Assembly (NCBI GenBank): GCA_947455195.1
Contig: CANGMI010000006.1
Span: forward strand, 248,001-312,000
Source of the DNA: Pseudomonadota bacterium
GTDB lineage: Bacteria > Pseudomonadota > Gammaproteobacteria > Burkholderiales > SG8-39
Length of the DNA stretch: 64,000 nucleotides
Reading direction: 5' to 3'
The position numbers and the translations under genes were made by a program. Positions 43,872-53,198 of this stretch are shown here, in pieces. Within the stretch, counting starts at the first letter, position 1; each line of letters begins with the position of its first letter. The notes beneath the pieces are model-generated. The model ran no database searches. It was not told where the DNA came from and saw nothing but the letters and a program-made list of their open reading frames with translations.

Positions 43872-46658
43872 CTAGTGCGCCTGCTCCCAGTTGGGCCCTC
43901 GGCCCACTTCCACGAGCAGGGGCACGGCGAGTGTGGCCACCCCGGTCATCAGGGCAGGCAGTCGCTCCGACACCCGGTCGAGTTCGCCCTGCGGCACCTC
44001 GAGCACCAGTTCGTCGTGCACCTGCATCACCATGCGGGTTGCCAGATGCTCGGCCTCGATCCAGCCCTGCACGGCAATCATCGACAGCTTGATGAGATCG
44101 GCCGCCGTGCCCTGCATCGGCGCATTGATGGCGGCTCGCTCGGCCCCGGCGCGACGCGCCGGATTGCCGCTGGCAATCTCGGGCAACCAGAGACGACGCC
44201 CGAACACCGTCTCGACATAACCCTGCTCGCGCGCGCGTTGCCGGGTCTCGTCCATATAGCGGGCCACACCCGGGTAGCGCGCAAAATAGTTGTCGATGTA
44301 GGCCCGCGCCACGCTTCTGTCGACGCCGAGCTGCTGAGCAAGCCCGAACGCCGACATGCCGTAGATGAGCCCGAAGTTGATCACCTTGGCATAGCGGCGT
44401 TCTTCGCTCGAGACTTCGGCCGGCGTGCGATTGAAGATCTCGCCGGCTGTGGCGCGATGAATGTCCTCTCCAGCCGCAAACGCCGCCAGCAGGCTCGGGT
44501 CCGCCGACAGGTGCGCCATGATGCGCAGTTCGATCTGCGAATAGTCGGCGGACACGATCACCGACCCGGGCGGCGCGACAAAGGCTTCGCGAATGAGACG
44601 CCCCTCGGCCGTTCGTACCGGAATATTCTGCAGGTTGGGTTCGGTGCTCGCCAGGCGCCCGGTGACCGCGGTCACCTGACCATAGGTGGTATGCACACGC
44701 CCGGTCGTCGGGTTGATCATGCGTGGCAGCTTGTCGGTGTAGGTCGACTTCAGCTTCGCGACGCTGCGGTAATCGAGCAGTGTCTTGGGCAGGGGGTAGT
44801 CGAGCGCCAGTTGCTCGAGCACCTCTTCGTCGGTCGAGGGCGCACCGGTCGCCGTCTTCTTGATCACCGGCAGCTTGAGCTGGGTAAAGAAGATCTCGCC
44901 GATCTGCTTGGGCGAATTGAGATTGAACGCCTGACCCGCCTCCTGATGAGCGCGCGCCTCGAGCTCGAGCATGCGCCCGCCCAGATGATGACTCTGGGCC
45001 GCCAGCGCCACCGGATCGATCAGGACACCACCGCGCTCCATCGTGAACAGCACCTCGCGCACCGGCATCTCGATATCGGCATAAATGTGCTCGAGGCGCG
45101 GATCGGCTGCGATGCGCGGACGCATCACCTGATGCAGGCGCAGGGTGATGTCGGCGTCTTCGGCCGCATAGGGGGCAGCCTTCGCAACCGGTACCTGCTC
45201 GAAACCGATGCGCCGCGCGCCGGTGCCGGTGAGTTCATCGTAGCTGATGGTCTTCTCGCCCAGCAACCGCTCGGCGAGGGCGTCCATGTCGTGTCGCAGA
45301 TGACTGTGCAGCACATAGGACTGCAGGCACGAATCATCGCTCACGCCACGCAGCGTGACGCCGTGGTTCGCGAGCACATGCTGGTCGTACTTGATGTTGT
45401 GCCCGACCTTGCGGCAGTCGGGGTTCTCGAGCCAGCCGCGCAGCAGCTCGAGCGCACGCTCGACGCCGATCTGAGCCGGCGCATCGGGATCCTGATGCGC
45501 CAGCGGCACATAGGCCGCGACACCGGGCGCGATGGCAAACGACAGCCCGACCAGACGCGCCGCAAACACATCGAGACTGGTGGTCTCGGTATCGAACGCC
45601 ACCAGCGGTGCCGCCATGATGCGCTCGAGCCAGGCCGCGAGAGCTGCTTCGGTGACGATCGTCTGGTACTGGCGCTCGGGTGCGACCGGGCGCGGCTCAC
45701 CCGCACCCGGCATGGCGGGCACCGCCCGATCGGGCGCACGATTGGGTGAGCGTGCGCGCTCACCGGCATCGCGCACATTGGCCTCATGGGCCGTGTCGGC
45801 ACCCGCCGCAGCAACGCCCAGGTCCCGCAGCCAGGTTCTGAAATTGAATCGGGTGTAGAGCTCGGCCAGTGCATCGCGGTCGGGCGGCCTGGACACCAGA
45901 TCCTGCACCCCGACGGGCAAGTCGCAATCGGACTTCACCGTGACCAGGGTGCGCGCGGTGGGCAACCACTCGAGCGCGCCGCGCAGGTTCTCGCCGACCA
46001 CCCCGCCGATGGCCCCAGCCTGCGCCATCACCGTCTCGAGGTCGCCATACTGGGTAATCCACTTCACGGCCGTCTTGGGCCCGACCTTGGGTACGCCAGG
46101 CACGTTGTCGACGGTGTCACCCACCAGCGCGAGATAATCGACGATCCGATCGGGTGGCACACCGAACTTGGCCACCACGCCGGGCACATCGAGTGTCTCG
46201 TTGGACATCGTGTTCACCAGCGTGACGTGCTCGTCGACCAGTTGCGCCAGATCCTTGTCACCGGTGGAAATGAGCGTGCGAATGCCGGCCGCACTGGCAG
46301 CGCGTGCCAGCGTCGCGATGACATCATCGGCCTCGACCCCCTCGACCACCACCAGCGGCCAGCCCATGGCACGGATCGCTGCATGCAGGGGCTCGATCTG
46401 GCAGGCCAGGTCTTCGGGCATGCTCGCCCGATTGGCCTTGTAGGCCGGGTACAGATCATCGCGAAAGGTCTTGCCCTTGGCGTCGAAGACGCACCCGAGG
46501 AGATCTGCCTTGTGATCGGCCACGAGGCGACGTAGCATGGCGAGCACGCCATGAATGGCACCGGTGGGTTCGCCCTGCGCATTGCGCAAGTCGGGAAGTG
46601 CATGGAACGCCCGATACAGATAGGACGAGCCATCCACCAGGACGAGAGTCTGGGCCAC
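43872..46658 (-). CDS. polA: DNA polymerase I
   Basis: A protein of about 928 aa with three domains: 5'-3' exonuclease (LVLVDGSSYLYRAFHALPDL; GVEADDVIATLA; KDLAQLV; GVPKVGPKTA), 3'-5' exonuclease (VAFDTETTSLDV) and family A polymerase (QIELRIMAHLS; the O helix RRYAKVINFGLIYGMSAFGL; VMQVHDELVLEVP). By homology I chose GTG 46658 (VAQTLVLVDGSSYL); ATG 46718 would add 20 residues but lacks homology and a ribosome site. It fills gaps in repair and removes Okazaki primers. Divergent from the LOG gene, the two starts being 20 bases apart. Confidence 0.95.
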   Translation of the reverse strand: MAQTLVLVDGSSYLYRAFHALPDLRNAQGEPTGAIHGVLAMLRRLVADHKADLLGCVFDAKGKTFRDDLYPAYKANRASMPEDLACQIEPLHAAIRAMGWPLVVVEGVEADDVIATLARAASAAGIRTLISTGDKDLAQLVDEHVTLVNTMSNETLDVPGVVAKFGVPPDRIVDYLALVGDTVDNVPGVPKVGPKTAVKWITQYGDLETVMAQAGAIGGVVGENLRGALEWLPTARTLVTVKSDCDLPVGVQDLVSRPPDRDALAELYTRFNFRTWLRDLGVAAAGADTAHEANVRDAGERARSPNRAPDRAVPAMPGAGEPRPVAPERQYQTIVTEAALAAWLERIMAAPLVAFDTETTSLDVFAARLVGLSFAIAPGVAAYVPLAHQDPDAPAQIGVERALELLRGWLENPDCRKVGHNIKYDQHVLANHGVTLRGVSDDSCLQSYVLHSHLRHDMDALAERLLGEKTISYDELTGTGARRIGFEQVPVAKAAPYAAEDADITLRLHQVMRPRIAADPRLEHIYADIEMPVREVLFTMERGGVLIDPVALAAQSHHLGGRMLELEARAHQEAGQAFNLNSPKQIGEIFFTQLKLPVIKKTATGAPSTDEEVLEQLALDYPLPKTLLDYRSVAKLKSTYTDKLPRMINPTTGRVHTTYGQVTAVTGRLASTEPNLQNIPVRTAEGRLIREAFVAPPGSVIVSADYSQIELRIMAHLSADPSLLAAFAAGEDIHRATAGEIFNRTPAEVSSEERRYAKVINFGLIYGMSAFGLAQQLGVDRSVARAYIDNYFARYPGVARYMDETRQRAREQGYVETVFGRRLWLPEIASGNPARRAGAERAAINAPMQGTAADLIKLSMIAVQGWIEAEHLATRMVMQVHDELVLEVPQGELDRVSERLPALMTGVATLAVPLLVEVGRGPNWEQAH

Positions 46659-46678
46659 AGTCGTTGAAGGACCGAATC

Positions 46679-47395
46679 GTGAAGCTTCCGAAAGCCGCTG
46701 CATCCTCGACCGACTCATCGGAGTCGACCGCCCGGGAAGCGTGGCACCTGCTCGGGATTATGTCAGAGTTCGTCGAGGCCACCGACCGTCTGGGCAACAT
46801 CGCACCGGCGGTGAGCATCTTCGGCAGCGCGCGTACCCCGCGTGACCATCCCTACTTCGCGCTGGCCGAGCGCATCGCACGACTGCTCTCCGACGCCGGG
46901 TTTTCGGTGATCTCGGGGGGTGGACCCGGCATCATGGAAGCCTGCAACAAGGGCGCGCACGAGGGCCGGTCACCCTCGATCGGGCTCAATATCGAACTGC
47001 CACGCGAGCAGTTCGGCAACACCTATCAGGACATCAGCCTGTCGTTCCGCCATTTCTTTGCGCGCAAGACCACCTTCATCCGGTTCTCGGTGGCCTACGT
47101 CGTGATGCCAGGCGGCTTCGGCACCCTCGACGAACTGAGCGAAGCGCTCACGATGATGCAGACCGGCAAGATCCGGCGCATGCCGATCATCCTGGTGGGT
47201 AGCGGTTTCTGGCGCGGCATGCTCGACTGGATTGCCGATCGACTGGTCGACGAGGGCATGATCAATCCGGCCGATCTGAGCCTGATGCAGGTGATCGATG
47301 AGCCGGAGAAAGTGGTCGAAGCCATCTTCCACCACTACGAAAACCGGCACTTCGCACCCTCCGTCGCCGAGCGCGACTCGCTGCTCAATCTCTGA
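46679..47395 (+). CDS. LOG-family cytokinin riboside 5'-phosphate phosphoribohydrolase (TIGR00730)
   Basis: A 238-aa protein from GTG 46679 with AAGGA 7 bases upstream. The signature motifs are SVISGGGPGIMEACNKGAHEG and MPGGFGTLDELSEALTMMQTGK (PGGxGTxxE). LOG proteins hydrolyse nucleoside 5'-monophosphates with N6 modifications, or AMP in PpnN-like members; annotation as lysine decarboxylase is a known error. It is divergent from polA with overlapping control sequence. The N-terminal 35 residues are variable. Confidence 0.88.
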   Translation: MKLPKAAASSTDSSESTAREAWHLLGIMSEFVEATDRLGNIAPAVSIFGSARTPRDHPYFALAERIARLLSDAGFSVISGGGPGIMEACNKGAHEGRSPSIGLNIELPREQFGNTYQDISLSFRHFFARKTTFIRFSVAYVVMPGGFGTLDELSEALTMMQTGKIRRMPIILVGSGFWRGMLDWIADRLVDEGMINPADLSLMQVIDEPEKVVEAIFHHYENRHFAPSVAERDSLLNL

Positions 47396-47673
47396 GCCCC
47401 GTCTGATGGGTGAGCCTCCGATGAGCGGCGCCGACAGCACGCACCCGAAGGGCGCGACACCGAGGCCCGGACCGCATGCCGCTCGCCATCCCACGGGCGG
47501 AGCAAGGGCCAACGCAGTCGACCATGCTGCCGGTACTGTGGCCAGCCACCCACAGCCCGATCAAATCCTGTGTCGCAAGCGCGGCGCTGGTCGAGTGACG
47601 CGCGGTAAAATGGCGGGCGGGCGACCTGTCGCCCGGGCAACCGCGCCATCAACCCCGCTCAAGGAGCCGCGCG

Positions 47674-48024
47674 ATGACAGGCATGCGAGGTCTTGCAGCG
47701 GCTCTGCTCCTCGGCACCATGACGTTCGCATCGACCGCGCGCGCGCAGACACCGCCGCCACCGCCCATCGCAGCGCCGGTCGGCAGCGAGCCGCCGCTGA
47801 CCGGCAATCGGCAGGACGATGCCTTCGACGAAGCGGTGCGGGTCATTCCCGATGTGGAATCGCGCAGCGAGCAGGTGATCGACGGACGACGCGTCATTCG
47901 TGTGATCACGCGTGCCGGACTGCAGTACGAGCTCATCGAGGACGATGGGGTGGTGGTATCCACCCTGCTCTCACCCGACAGCCAGCGATTTCGTGCGCCG
48001 ATGTGGCGCATCTTCCAGTGGTGA
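47674..48024 (+). CDS. Secreted DUF2782 protein
   Basis: A 116-aa protein from ATG 47674 with AAGGAG 7 bases upstream. The signal peptide (GLAAALLLGTMTFASTARAQ) is followed by a Pro-rich linker and the DUF2782 domain (EQVIDGRRVIRVITRAGLQYELIEDD). The family lies next to polA or thrB in many betaproteobacteria; function unknown. TAAAAT at 47606-47611 may be the -10, followed by a small GGGCGA/TCGCCC hairpin. thrB starts 70 bases on. Confidence 0.85.
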   Translation: MTGMRGLAAALLLGTMTFASTARAQTPPPPPIAAPVGSEPPLTGNRQDDAFDEAVRVIPDVESRSEQVIDGRRVIRVITRAGLQYELIEDDGVVVSTLLSPDSQRFRAPMWRIFQW

Positions 48025-48094
48025 GGATAGTTGCATGGCAACGGTAATCGGGGCAGCCGCGCAGCCGCCCGCGCATCGGGGTAGCCTCTGATCC

Positions 48095-49045
48095 ATGGCT
48101 GTGTTCACCTCTGTCAGCGAGGATGAGGCTCGCACCTGGCTCTCCCGCTACCCGGTCGGCAAGCTCCTCGATCTGCGCGGCATCGCGGCCGGCATCGAGA
48201 ACACCAACTTCTTCGTGACCACGAGCGAGGGGCGGTTCGTGCTCACGCTCTTCGAGAAGCTCACGCGTGACGAACTGCCCTTCTACATCGACCTCATGAG
48301 CCATCTGGCGCGGCACGGCGTGCCGTGTCCGCGTCCGATCCGCACGGAAGATGACCAGGCACTGGGCACCCTGAATGGCAAGCCCGCCGCGCTGATGACC
48401 CGACTGCCCGGCGAGGCCATCGTTCACCCGACCACCGAGCACTGCGCCGAGGTCGGTGATGTGCTCGGTCGCATGCATCTGGCGGCACTGAGCTTTGGTG
48501 CCGGGCCTCGCAACCCGCGCGGACGGCCCTGGTGGCACGCGACGGCACCGCTGGTGATGCCCTTTCTCGATCCGCCGCGCCAGGCCCTGCTGGTCGAGGA
48601 ACTGCGCTACCAGGACGCCCTCGGGCATGCGGCACTGCCCGAAGGGCCGGTGCATGCCGACCTCTTTCGCGACAACGTCCTGTTCGATGGCTCACGGATG
48701 GGTGGCGTCATCGACTTCTACTTTGCCGGCGTCGACACCTTCCTCTATGACATGGCGGTCACGCTCAACGACTGGTGCATCGACTTGCCAACCGGTGAAG
48801 TCGTGAACGATCGAGCCTGCGCCTTCCTCGCGGCGTACACCGCGCGACGTGCGCCGTGCGAAGCCGAGCGCGCGGCCTGGCCGGCGATGCTGCGCGCTGC
48901 TGCCCTGCGCTTCTGGTTGTCGCGACTGCATGATTTCTACCTGCCACGTGCCGGTGAACTCATCCGGGCACACGACCCCGAGCACTTCCGGCGCGTGCTC
49001 GCCTTGCGGGTGCGAGACGCTGCACATCCCCCCTCGCTCGACTGA
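48095..49045 (+). CDS. thrB: Homoserine kinase, APH-fold type (ThrB2)
   Basis: A 316-aa protein from ATG 48095 with the aminoglycoside phosphotransferase fold: ENTNFFVTTSEGRFVLTLFE (nucleotide loop and Lys/Thr strand), VHADLFRDNVLF (catalytic HxDxxxxN) and GVIDFYFAG (metal Asp). This fold replaces the GHMP-type ThrB in many betaproteobacteria and phosphorylates homoserine for threonine synthesis. ilvA, which uses threonine, is elsewhere in the window. The length is right for the family. Confidence 0.92.
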   Translation: MAVFTSVSEDEARTWLSRYPVGKLLDLRGIAAGIENTNFFVTTSEGRFVLTLFEKLTRDELPFYIDLMSHLARHGVPCPRPIRTEDDQALGTLNGKPAALMTRLPGEAIVHPTTEHCAEVGDVLGRMHLAALSFGAGPRNPRGRPWWHATAPLVMPFLDPPRQALLVEELRYQDALGHAALPEGPVHADLFRDNVLFDGSRMGGVIDFYFAGVDTFLYDMAVTLNDWCIDLPTGEVVNDRACAFLAAYTARRAPCEAERAAWPAMLRAAALRFWLSRLHDFYLPRAGELIRAHDPEHFRRVLALRVRDAAHPPSLD

Positions 49046-49194
49046 TCGCACGGAGGCCGGGTGCCTCGCACCACCGCGGCTCGGCGGGTGCCGTCATCGA
49101 ACCCCGATCCGGACAACTCGAGCCGCGCGGCAATCCGGGTTGTACAGGGCTCTCCGCTAGAATGATGAGTTCCCCCTAAGGCTTGGCGACCCGC

Positions 49195-52100
49195 ATGGAT
49201 TCCCGGCTGCGCGAAATCCCGTACAACTACACCTCGTTCTCCGATCGGGAGATCGTGATGCGGCTGCTCGGCCTCGACGCCTGGCATATGCTGGTGGAAC
49301 TGCAAGCCGAACGGCGCACCGGGCGCTCGGCGCGGATGCTGTTCGAGATCTTCGGCGATATCTGGGTCGTCGAGCGCAACCCGTACCTGCAGGATGACCT
49401 GATCGAGAATCCCGACCGTCGTGCAGCGCTCATCGAAGCCCTGCACCATCGCCTGCGCGAGATCGGCAGCCGACGCGAGCCAGGCGGAGCGGAAGCCACC
49501 GCGCCGGGAGCGGCGGCGAACGGCACGACCGATGCCGATCGTGTCCTGTCACGCGACGCGCGTGTCGAAACCGTGCTCGAACGCACCCGCATGGCCATCG
49601 ACGACTTTGCGGCGTCATTCACGACCGTCGCCGCCCTGCGGCGCGACGTGGCTCGACGCTTTGCCCGCATCACCCGTGCCGACAACGTGCGCTTTGACGG
49701 CTACTCGCGCGTGGCGCACGTCACCGACGCCACCGACTGGCGTGTCGAATATCCGTTTGTCGTGCTCTACCCCGAGAACGAACGCGAAGTGATCGAGATG
49801 GTGCGTGCCTGCATCGAACTCGATCTGCCGATCATTCCCCGCGGCGGCGGTACCGGCTACACCGGCGGTGCCATACCGCTTGACCGTCGCTCGGCGGTGA
49901 TCAACACCGAGAAGCTCGATCGCGCCTCGGCCGTCGAACCGATGCGCCTGCCCGATGTCGATGCGCCCGTGCCAACCGTGAACTGCGGGGCCGGGGTGGT
50001 GACCCGACGCGCCATGGAGATCGCCGAAGCCGCAGGACTGGTCTTTGCCTGCGATCCGACCTCTTCCGATGCCTCGTGCATCGGCGGGAACGTGGCGATG
50101 AATGCGGGGGGCAAGAAGGCCGTGCTGTGGGGCACCGCGCTCGACAACCTCGCCAGCTGGCGCATGGTCGACCCGCAGGGTGACCTCATCGAGATCACAC
50201 GCCTCGAACACAACCTCGGGAAGATTCACGATCAGGCCATCGTGCGCTTCTCGGTGCAGGGCCTGGCGGCCGATGGGGTGGCGCTGCGCGGCGAGCCGCG
50301 CATCATCGAGATGGCAGGATCGCGCTTCCGCAAGGCGGGCCTGGGCAAGGACGTCACCGACAAGGTGCTGGGCGGGCTGCCCGGCGTGCAGAAGGAGGGC
50401 TGCGACGGCATCATCACCGCCGCCCGTTTCATCCTGCACCGCATGCCGCCCCATGCGCGCACCGTCTGCCTGGAGTTTTTCGGTGCGGTACGCGACAGCG
50501 TGCCGGCCATTCTGGAAGTGAAGAACTACCTCGATACCCGACCTGGCGGCGCCATTCTGGCCGGGCTCGAACACCTCGACGAGCGCTATGTCCGCGCCGT
50601 GGGCTATTCCACCAAGGCCCGGCGTGGCCAGCGCCCGAAGATGGTGCTGATCGGCGATATCGTCGGCGATGACGAGGCAGCGGTCGCTCATGCGGCCTCG
50701 CAGGTCGTGCGCCTGTGCAACCTGCGCGGTGCCGAAGGCTTCGTGGCCGTCACCGCAGAGGCGCGTCGCAAGTTCTGGCTCGACCGCGCACGCACCGCCG
50801 CCATCGCGCGCCACACCAACGCCTTCAAGATCAACGAAGACGTCGTCATCCCGCTCGAGGGGCTGGGCGGTTACTCCGACGGCATCGAGCGCATCAACAT
50901 CGAGTTGTCCATTCGCAACAAGTTGCGACTGCTCGACGAGATGCAGACCTGGCTGCAGGGGCCGCTGCCGCTCGCCCGCCACGACAGCGCCCTGAGCGAA
51001 GCCGAGGTGCTGGGCGAACGCCCGGCGCAGGCGCTCGAAGTGATCGAGCGGGCGCGGGTGCGCTGGGCCGGGTTGCTCGCCGCCATCGCGGGCGACACCC
51101 CGGGTGGCCCGCCCGCCGAGCCCGACACGCTGGCCGCCTTGCAGGCTCGCACCGTACGCGTCTCCTGGAAGAGCGAAGTACGCGACGAGATCGAGGGGCT
51201 CTTCTCGGGCGAGATCTTCCGACCCATCGTCGAAGGACTGCGAGGCCTGCACCAGCGGGTGCTCAAGAGTCGCTGCTGGGTCGCGCTGCACATGCACGCC
51301 GGTGATGGCAACGTGCACACCAACCTGCCGGTCAACTCCGACGATTACCACATGATGCGGGAAGCCGAAGAGGCCGTCGCCCGCATCATGACGCTCGCCC
51401 GCGACCTGGGCGGCGTGATCTCGGGGGAACACGGCATCGGCATCACCAAGCTGCAGTTCCTGGGTGAACCCGAACGCGCCGATTTCGCCCGCTACAAGAC
51501 CCTGGTCGACCCCGGGCATCGATTCAACCGCGGCAAACTGCTCGCCGGCGGCGGGCTCGAGAACGCCTACACGCCGTCGTTCAGCCTCCTGGGCTCCGAA
51601 TCGCTGATTCTCGAGCAGTCGGAAATCGGGCACATCTCGGCGATGGTCAAGGACTGCCTGCGCTGCGGCAAGTGCAAGCCGGTGTGCTCGACCCATGTGC
51701 CGCGCGCCAACCTGCTCTACTCGCCTCGCGACAAGATCCTTGCCACCTCGCTCCTCATCGAAGCCTTCCTCTACGAAGAGCAGACTCGCCGGGGCGTGAG
51801 CCTGCGCCACTTTGCCGAGTTCGATGACGTGGCCGACCACTGCACGGTATGCCACAAGTGCGCCAATCCGTGCCCGGTGAACATCGACTTCGGCGATGTC
51901 TCGATCGCGATGCGCAATCTGCTGCGCAAGCAGGGACACAAGAAATTCAACCCCGGCACGGCCGCGGCGATGCTGATGCTGAACGCCACCAACCCGGGCA
52001 CCGTGCGCATGACCCGGGCTGCCGTGGTGGGCGCGGCCTATCCGTTGCAACGACTCGCCCACAAGGTCGCCCGCGTCACCGGCCTCGCGGGCGAACAGAC

Positions 52101-53061
52101 CGCACGCCCGCCACTGTCGACCGGCAAGCCCTCGCTGGCTGCGCAGGTCATCCACTTCGTGAACAAGCCGATGCCCGGTGGTCTTCCGAAGAAAACCTCG
52201 CGGGCACTGCTCGACATCGAAGATCCGTCGATCGTGGCACTGGTTCGCGACCCGGCGCGGGTCACCGAGGAGTCGGAGGCCGTGTTCTATTTCCCGGGCT
52301 GCGGCTCGGAGCGCCTGTTCAGCCAGGTCGGTCTGGCCACCCAGGCGATGCTCTATCACCTGGGTACCATCTGCGTGCTGCCACCCGGCTACCTGTGCTG
52401 CGGATACCCGCAGACGGCAGCAGGGCAGGAAGACGCCGGCCAGAAGATCATCACCGACAACCGGGTGCTCTTCCACCGCGTCGCCAACACGCTCAATTAC
52501 CTCGACATCAAGACGGTCATCGTGTCGTGTGGCACCTGCATGGACCAGCTCCAGAAGTACGAATTCGAGCGCATCTTCCCGGGCTGCCGTCTGCTCGACA
52601 TCCACGAATATCTGCTCGAACGCGGTGTGGCCCTCGAAGGCGTCCAGGGCATGCGTTACGTCTACCACGACCCCTGCCACAGCCCGATGAAGACGCACAA
52701 GCCGCTCACCGTGGTGAACACGCTGCTCGGGCAGGCGGCCACACCCAGCGACCGCTGCTGCGGCGAGTCGGGTACGCTGGCCGTCACCCGGCCCGATATC
52801 TCGACCCAGGTGCGCTTTCGCAAGGAAGAGGAGTTGCGGGGCGACATGGTGCGGGCCCGCGCCGGCATGCCCGAGGCCGAAGTCAAGCTGCTCACCTCCT
52901 GCCCGTCGTGCCTGCAGGGACTGGCACGCTACTCGGGCGATACGGGCGCCGAAGCCGATTACATCGTGGTCGAAATGGCACGCCATCTGCTCGGTGCCGA
53001 CTGGATGACCCGGTATGTCGAACGCGCCAACCAGGGCGGCATCGAGCGCGTGCTGCTGTAA
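49195..53061 (+). CDS. Large FAD/Fe-S oxidoreductase (DUF3683 + FAD-oxidase + 4Fe-4S + CCG domains)
   Basis: A 1288-aa single-chain protein from ATG 49195 ([21 protein letters not shown]). Domains: N-terminal DUF3683 region (about 1-170); PCMH FAD-binding domain ([32 protein letters not shown]); FAD-oxidase C-terminal domain ending near HGIGITKLQ; two 4Fe-4S motifs ([16 protein letters not shown] and [14 protein letters not shown]); and cysteine-rich CCG domains ([21 protein letters not shown]). This unites glycolate/D-lactate oxidase (GlcD), Fe-S (GlcF) and heterodisulfide-reductase-like parts, so it probably oxidises a 2-hydroxy acid and passes electrons toward quinone. The substrate is unproven. 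TTG 49183 is an alternative start. Confidence 0.9.
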   Translation: MDSRLREIPYNYTSFSDREIVMRLLGLDAWHMLVELQAERRTGRSARMLFEIFGDIWVVERNPYLQDDLIENPDRRAALIEALHHRLREIGSRREPGGAEATAPGAAANGTTDADRVLSRDARVETVLERTRMAIDDFAASFTTVAALRRDVARRFARITRADNVRFDGYSRVAHVTDATDWRVEYPFVVLYPENEREVIEMVRACIELDLPIIPRGGGTGYTGGAIPLDRRSAVINTEKLDRASAVEPMRLPDVDAPVPTVNCGAGVVTRRAMEIAEAAGLVFACDPTSSDASCIGGNVAMNAGGKKAVLWGTALDNLASWRMVDPQGDLIEITRLEHNLGKIHDQAIVRFSVQGLAADGVALRGEPRIIEMAGSRFRKAGLGKDVTDKVLGGLPGVQKEGCDGIITAARFILHRMPPHARTVCLEFFGAVRDSVPAILEVKNYLDTRPGGAILAGLEHLDERYVRAVGYSTKARRGQRPKMVLIGDIVGDDEAAVAHAASQVVRLCNLRGAEGFVAVTAEARRKFWLDRARTAAIARHTNAFKINEDVVIPLEGLGGYSDGIERINIELSIRNKLRLLDEMQTWLQGPLPLARHDSALSEAEVLGERPAQALEVIERARVRWAGLLAAIAGDTPGGPPAEPDTLAALQARTVRVSWKSEVRDEIEGLFSGEIFRPIVEGLRGLHQRVLKSRCWVALHMHAGDGNVHTNLPVNSDDYHMMREAEEAVARIMTLARDLGGVISGEHGIGITKLQFLGEPERADFARYKTLVDPGHRFNRGKLLAGGGLENAYTPSFSLLGSESLILEQSEIGHISAMVKDCLRCGKCKPVCSTHVPRANLLYSPRDKILATSLLIEAFLYEEQTRRGVSLRHFAEFDDVADHCTVCHKCANPCPVNIDFGDVSIAMRNLLRKQGHKKFNPGTAAAMLMLNATNPGTVRMTRAAVVGAAYPLQRLAHKVARVTGLAGEQTARPPLSTGKPSLAAQVIHFVNKPMPGGLPKKTSRALLDIEDPSIVALVRDPARVTEESEAVFYFPGCGSERLFSQVGLATQAMLYHLGTICVLPPGYLCCGYPQTAAGQEDAGQKIITDNRVLFHRVANTLNYLDIKTVIVSCGTCMDQLQKYEFERIFPGCRLLDIHEYLLERGVALEGVQGMRYVYHDPCHSPMKTHKPLTVVNTLLGQAATPSDRCCGESGTLAVTRPDISTQVRFRKEEELRGDMVRARAGMPEAEVKLLTSCPSCLQGLARYSGDTGAEADYIVVEMARHLLGADWMTRYVERANQGGIERVLL

Positions 53062-53198
53062 CGCGATACGGGTGGTGCTGCGCCTGAGAGGGCCGTGCCG
53101 CGCCAACCCGTTGCAATGGCGTTTCCCCCGGATGCGCCGAAAATATGCGATGCTCCGGGAACTTCGACCCTCGCGGCGACACGAAAAACAAGCCCACG

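Noticed and set aside
43830-45749. 639-codon plus-strand frame opposite polA
   Set aside because: It is antisense to the conserved polymerase domains and reads as His/Arg-rich noise.
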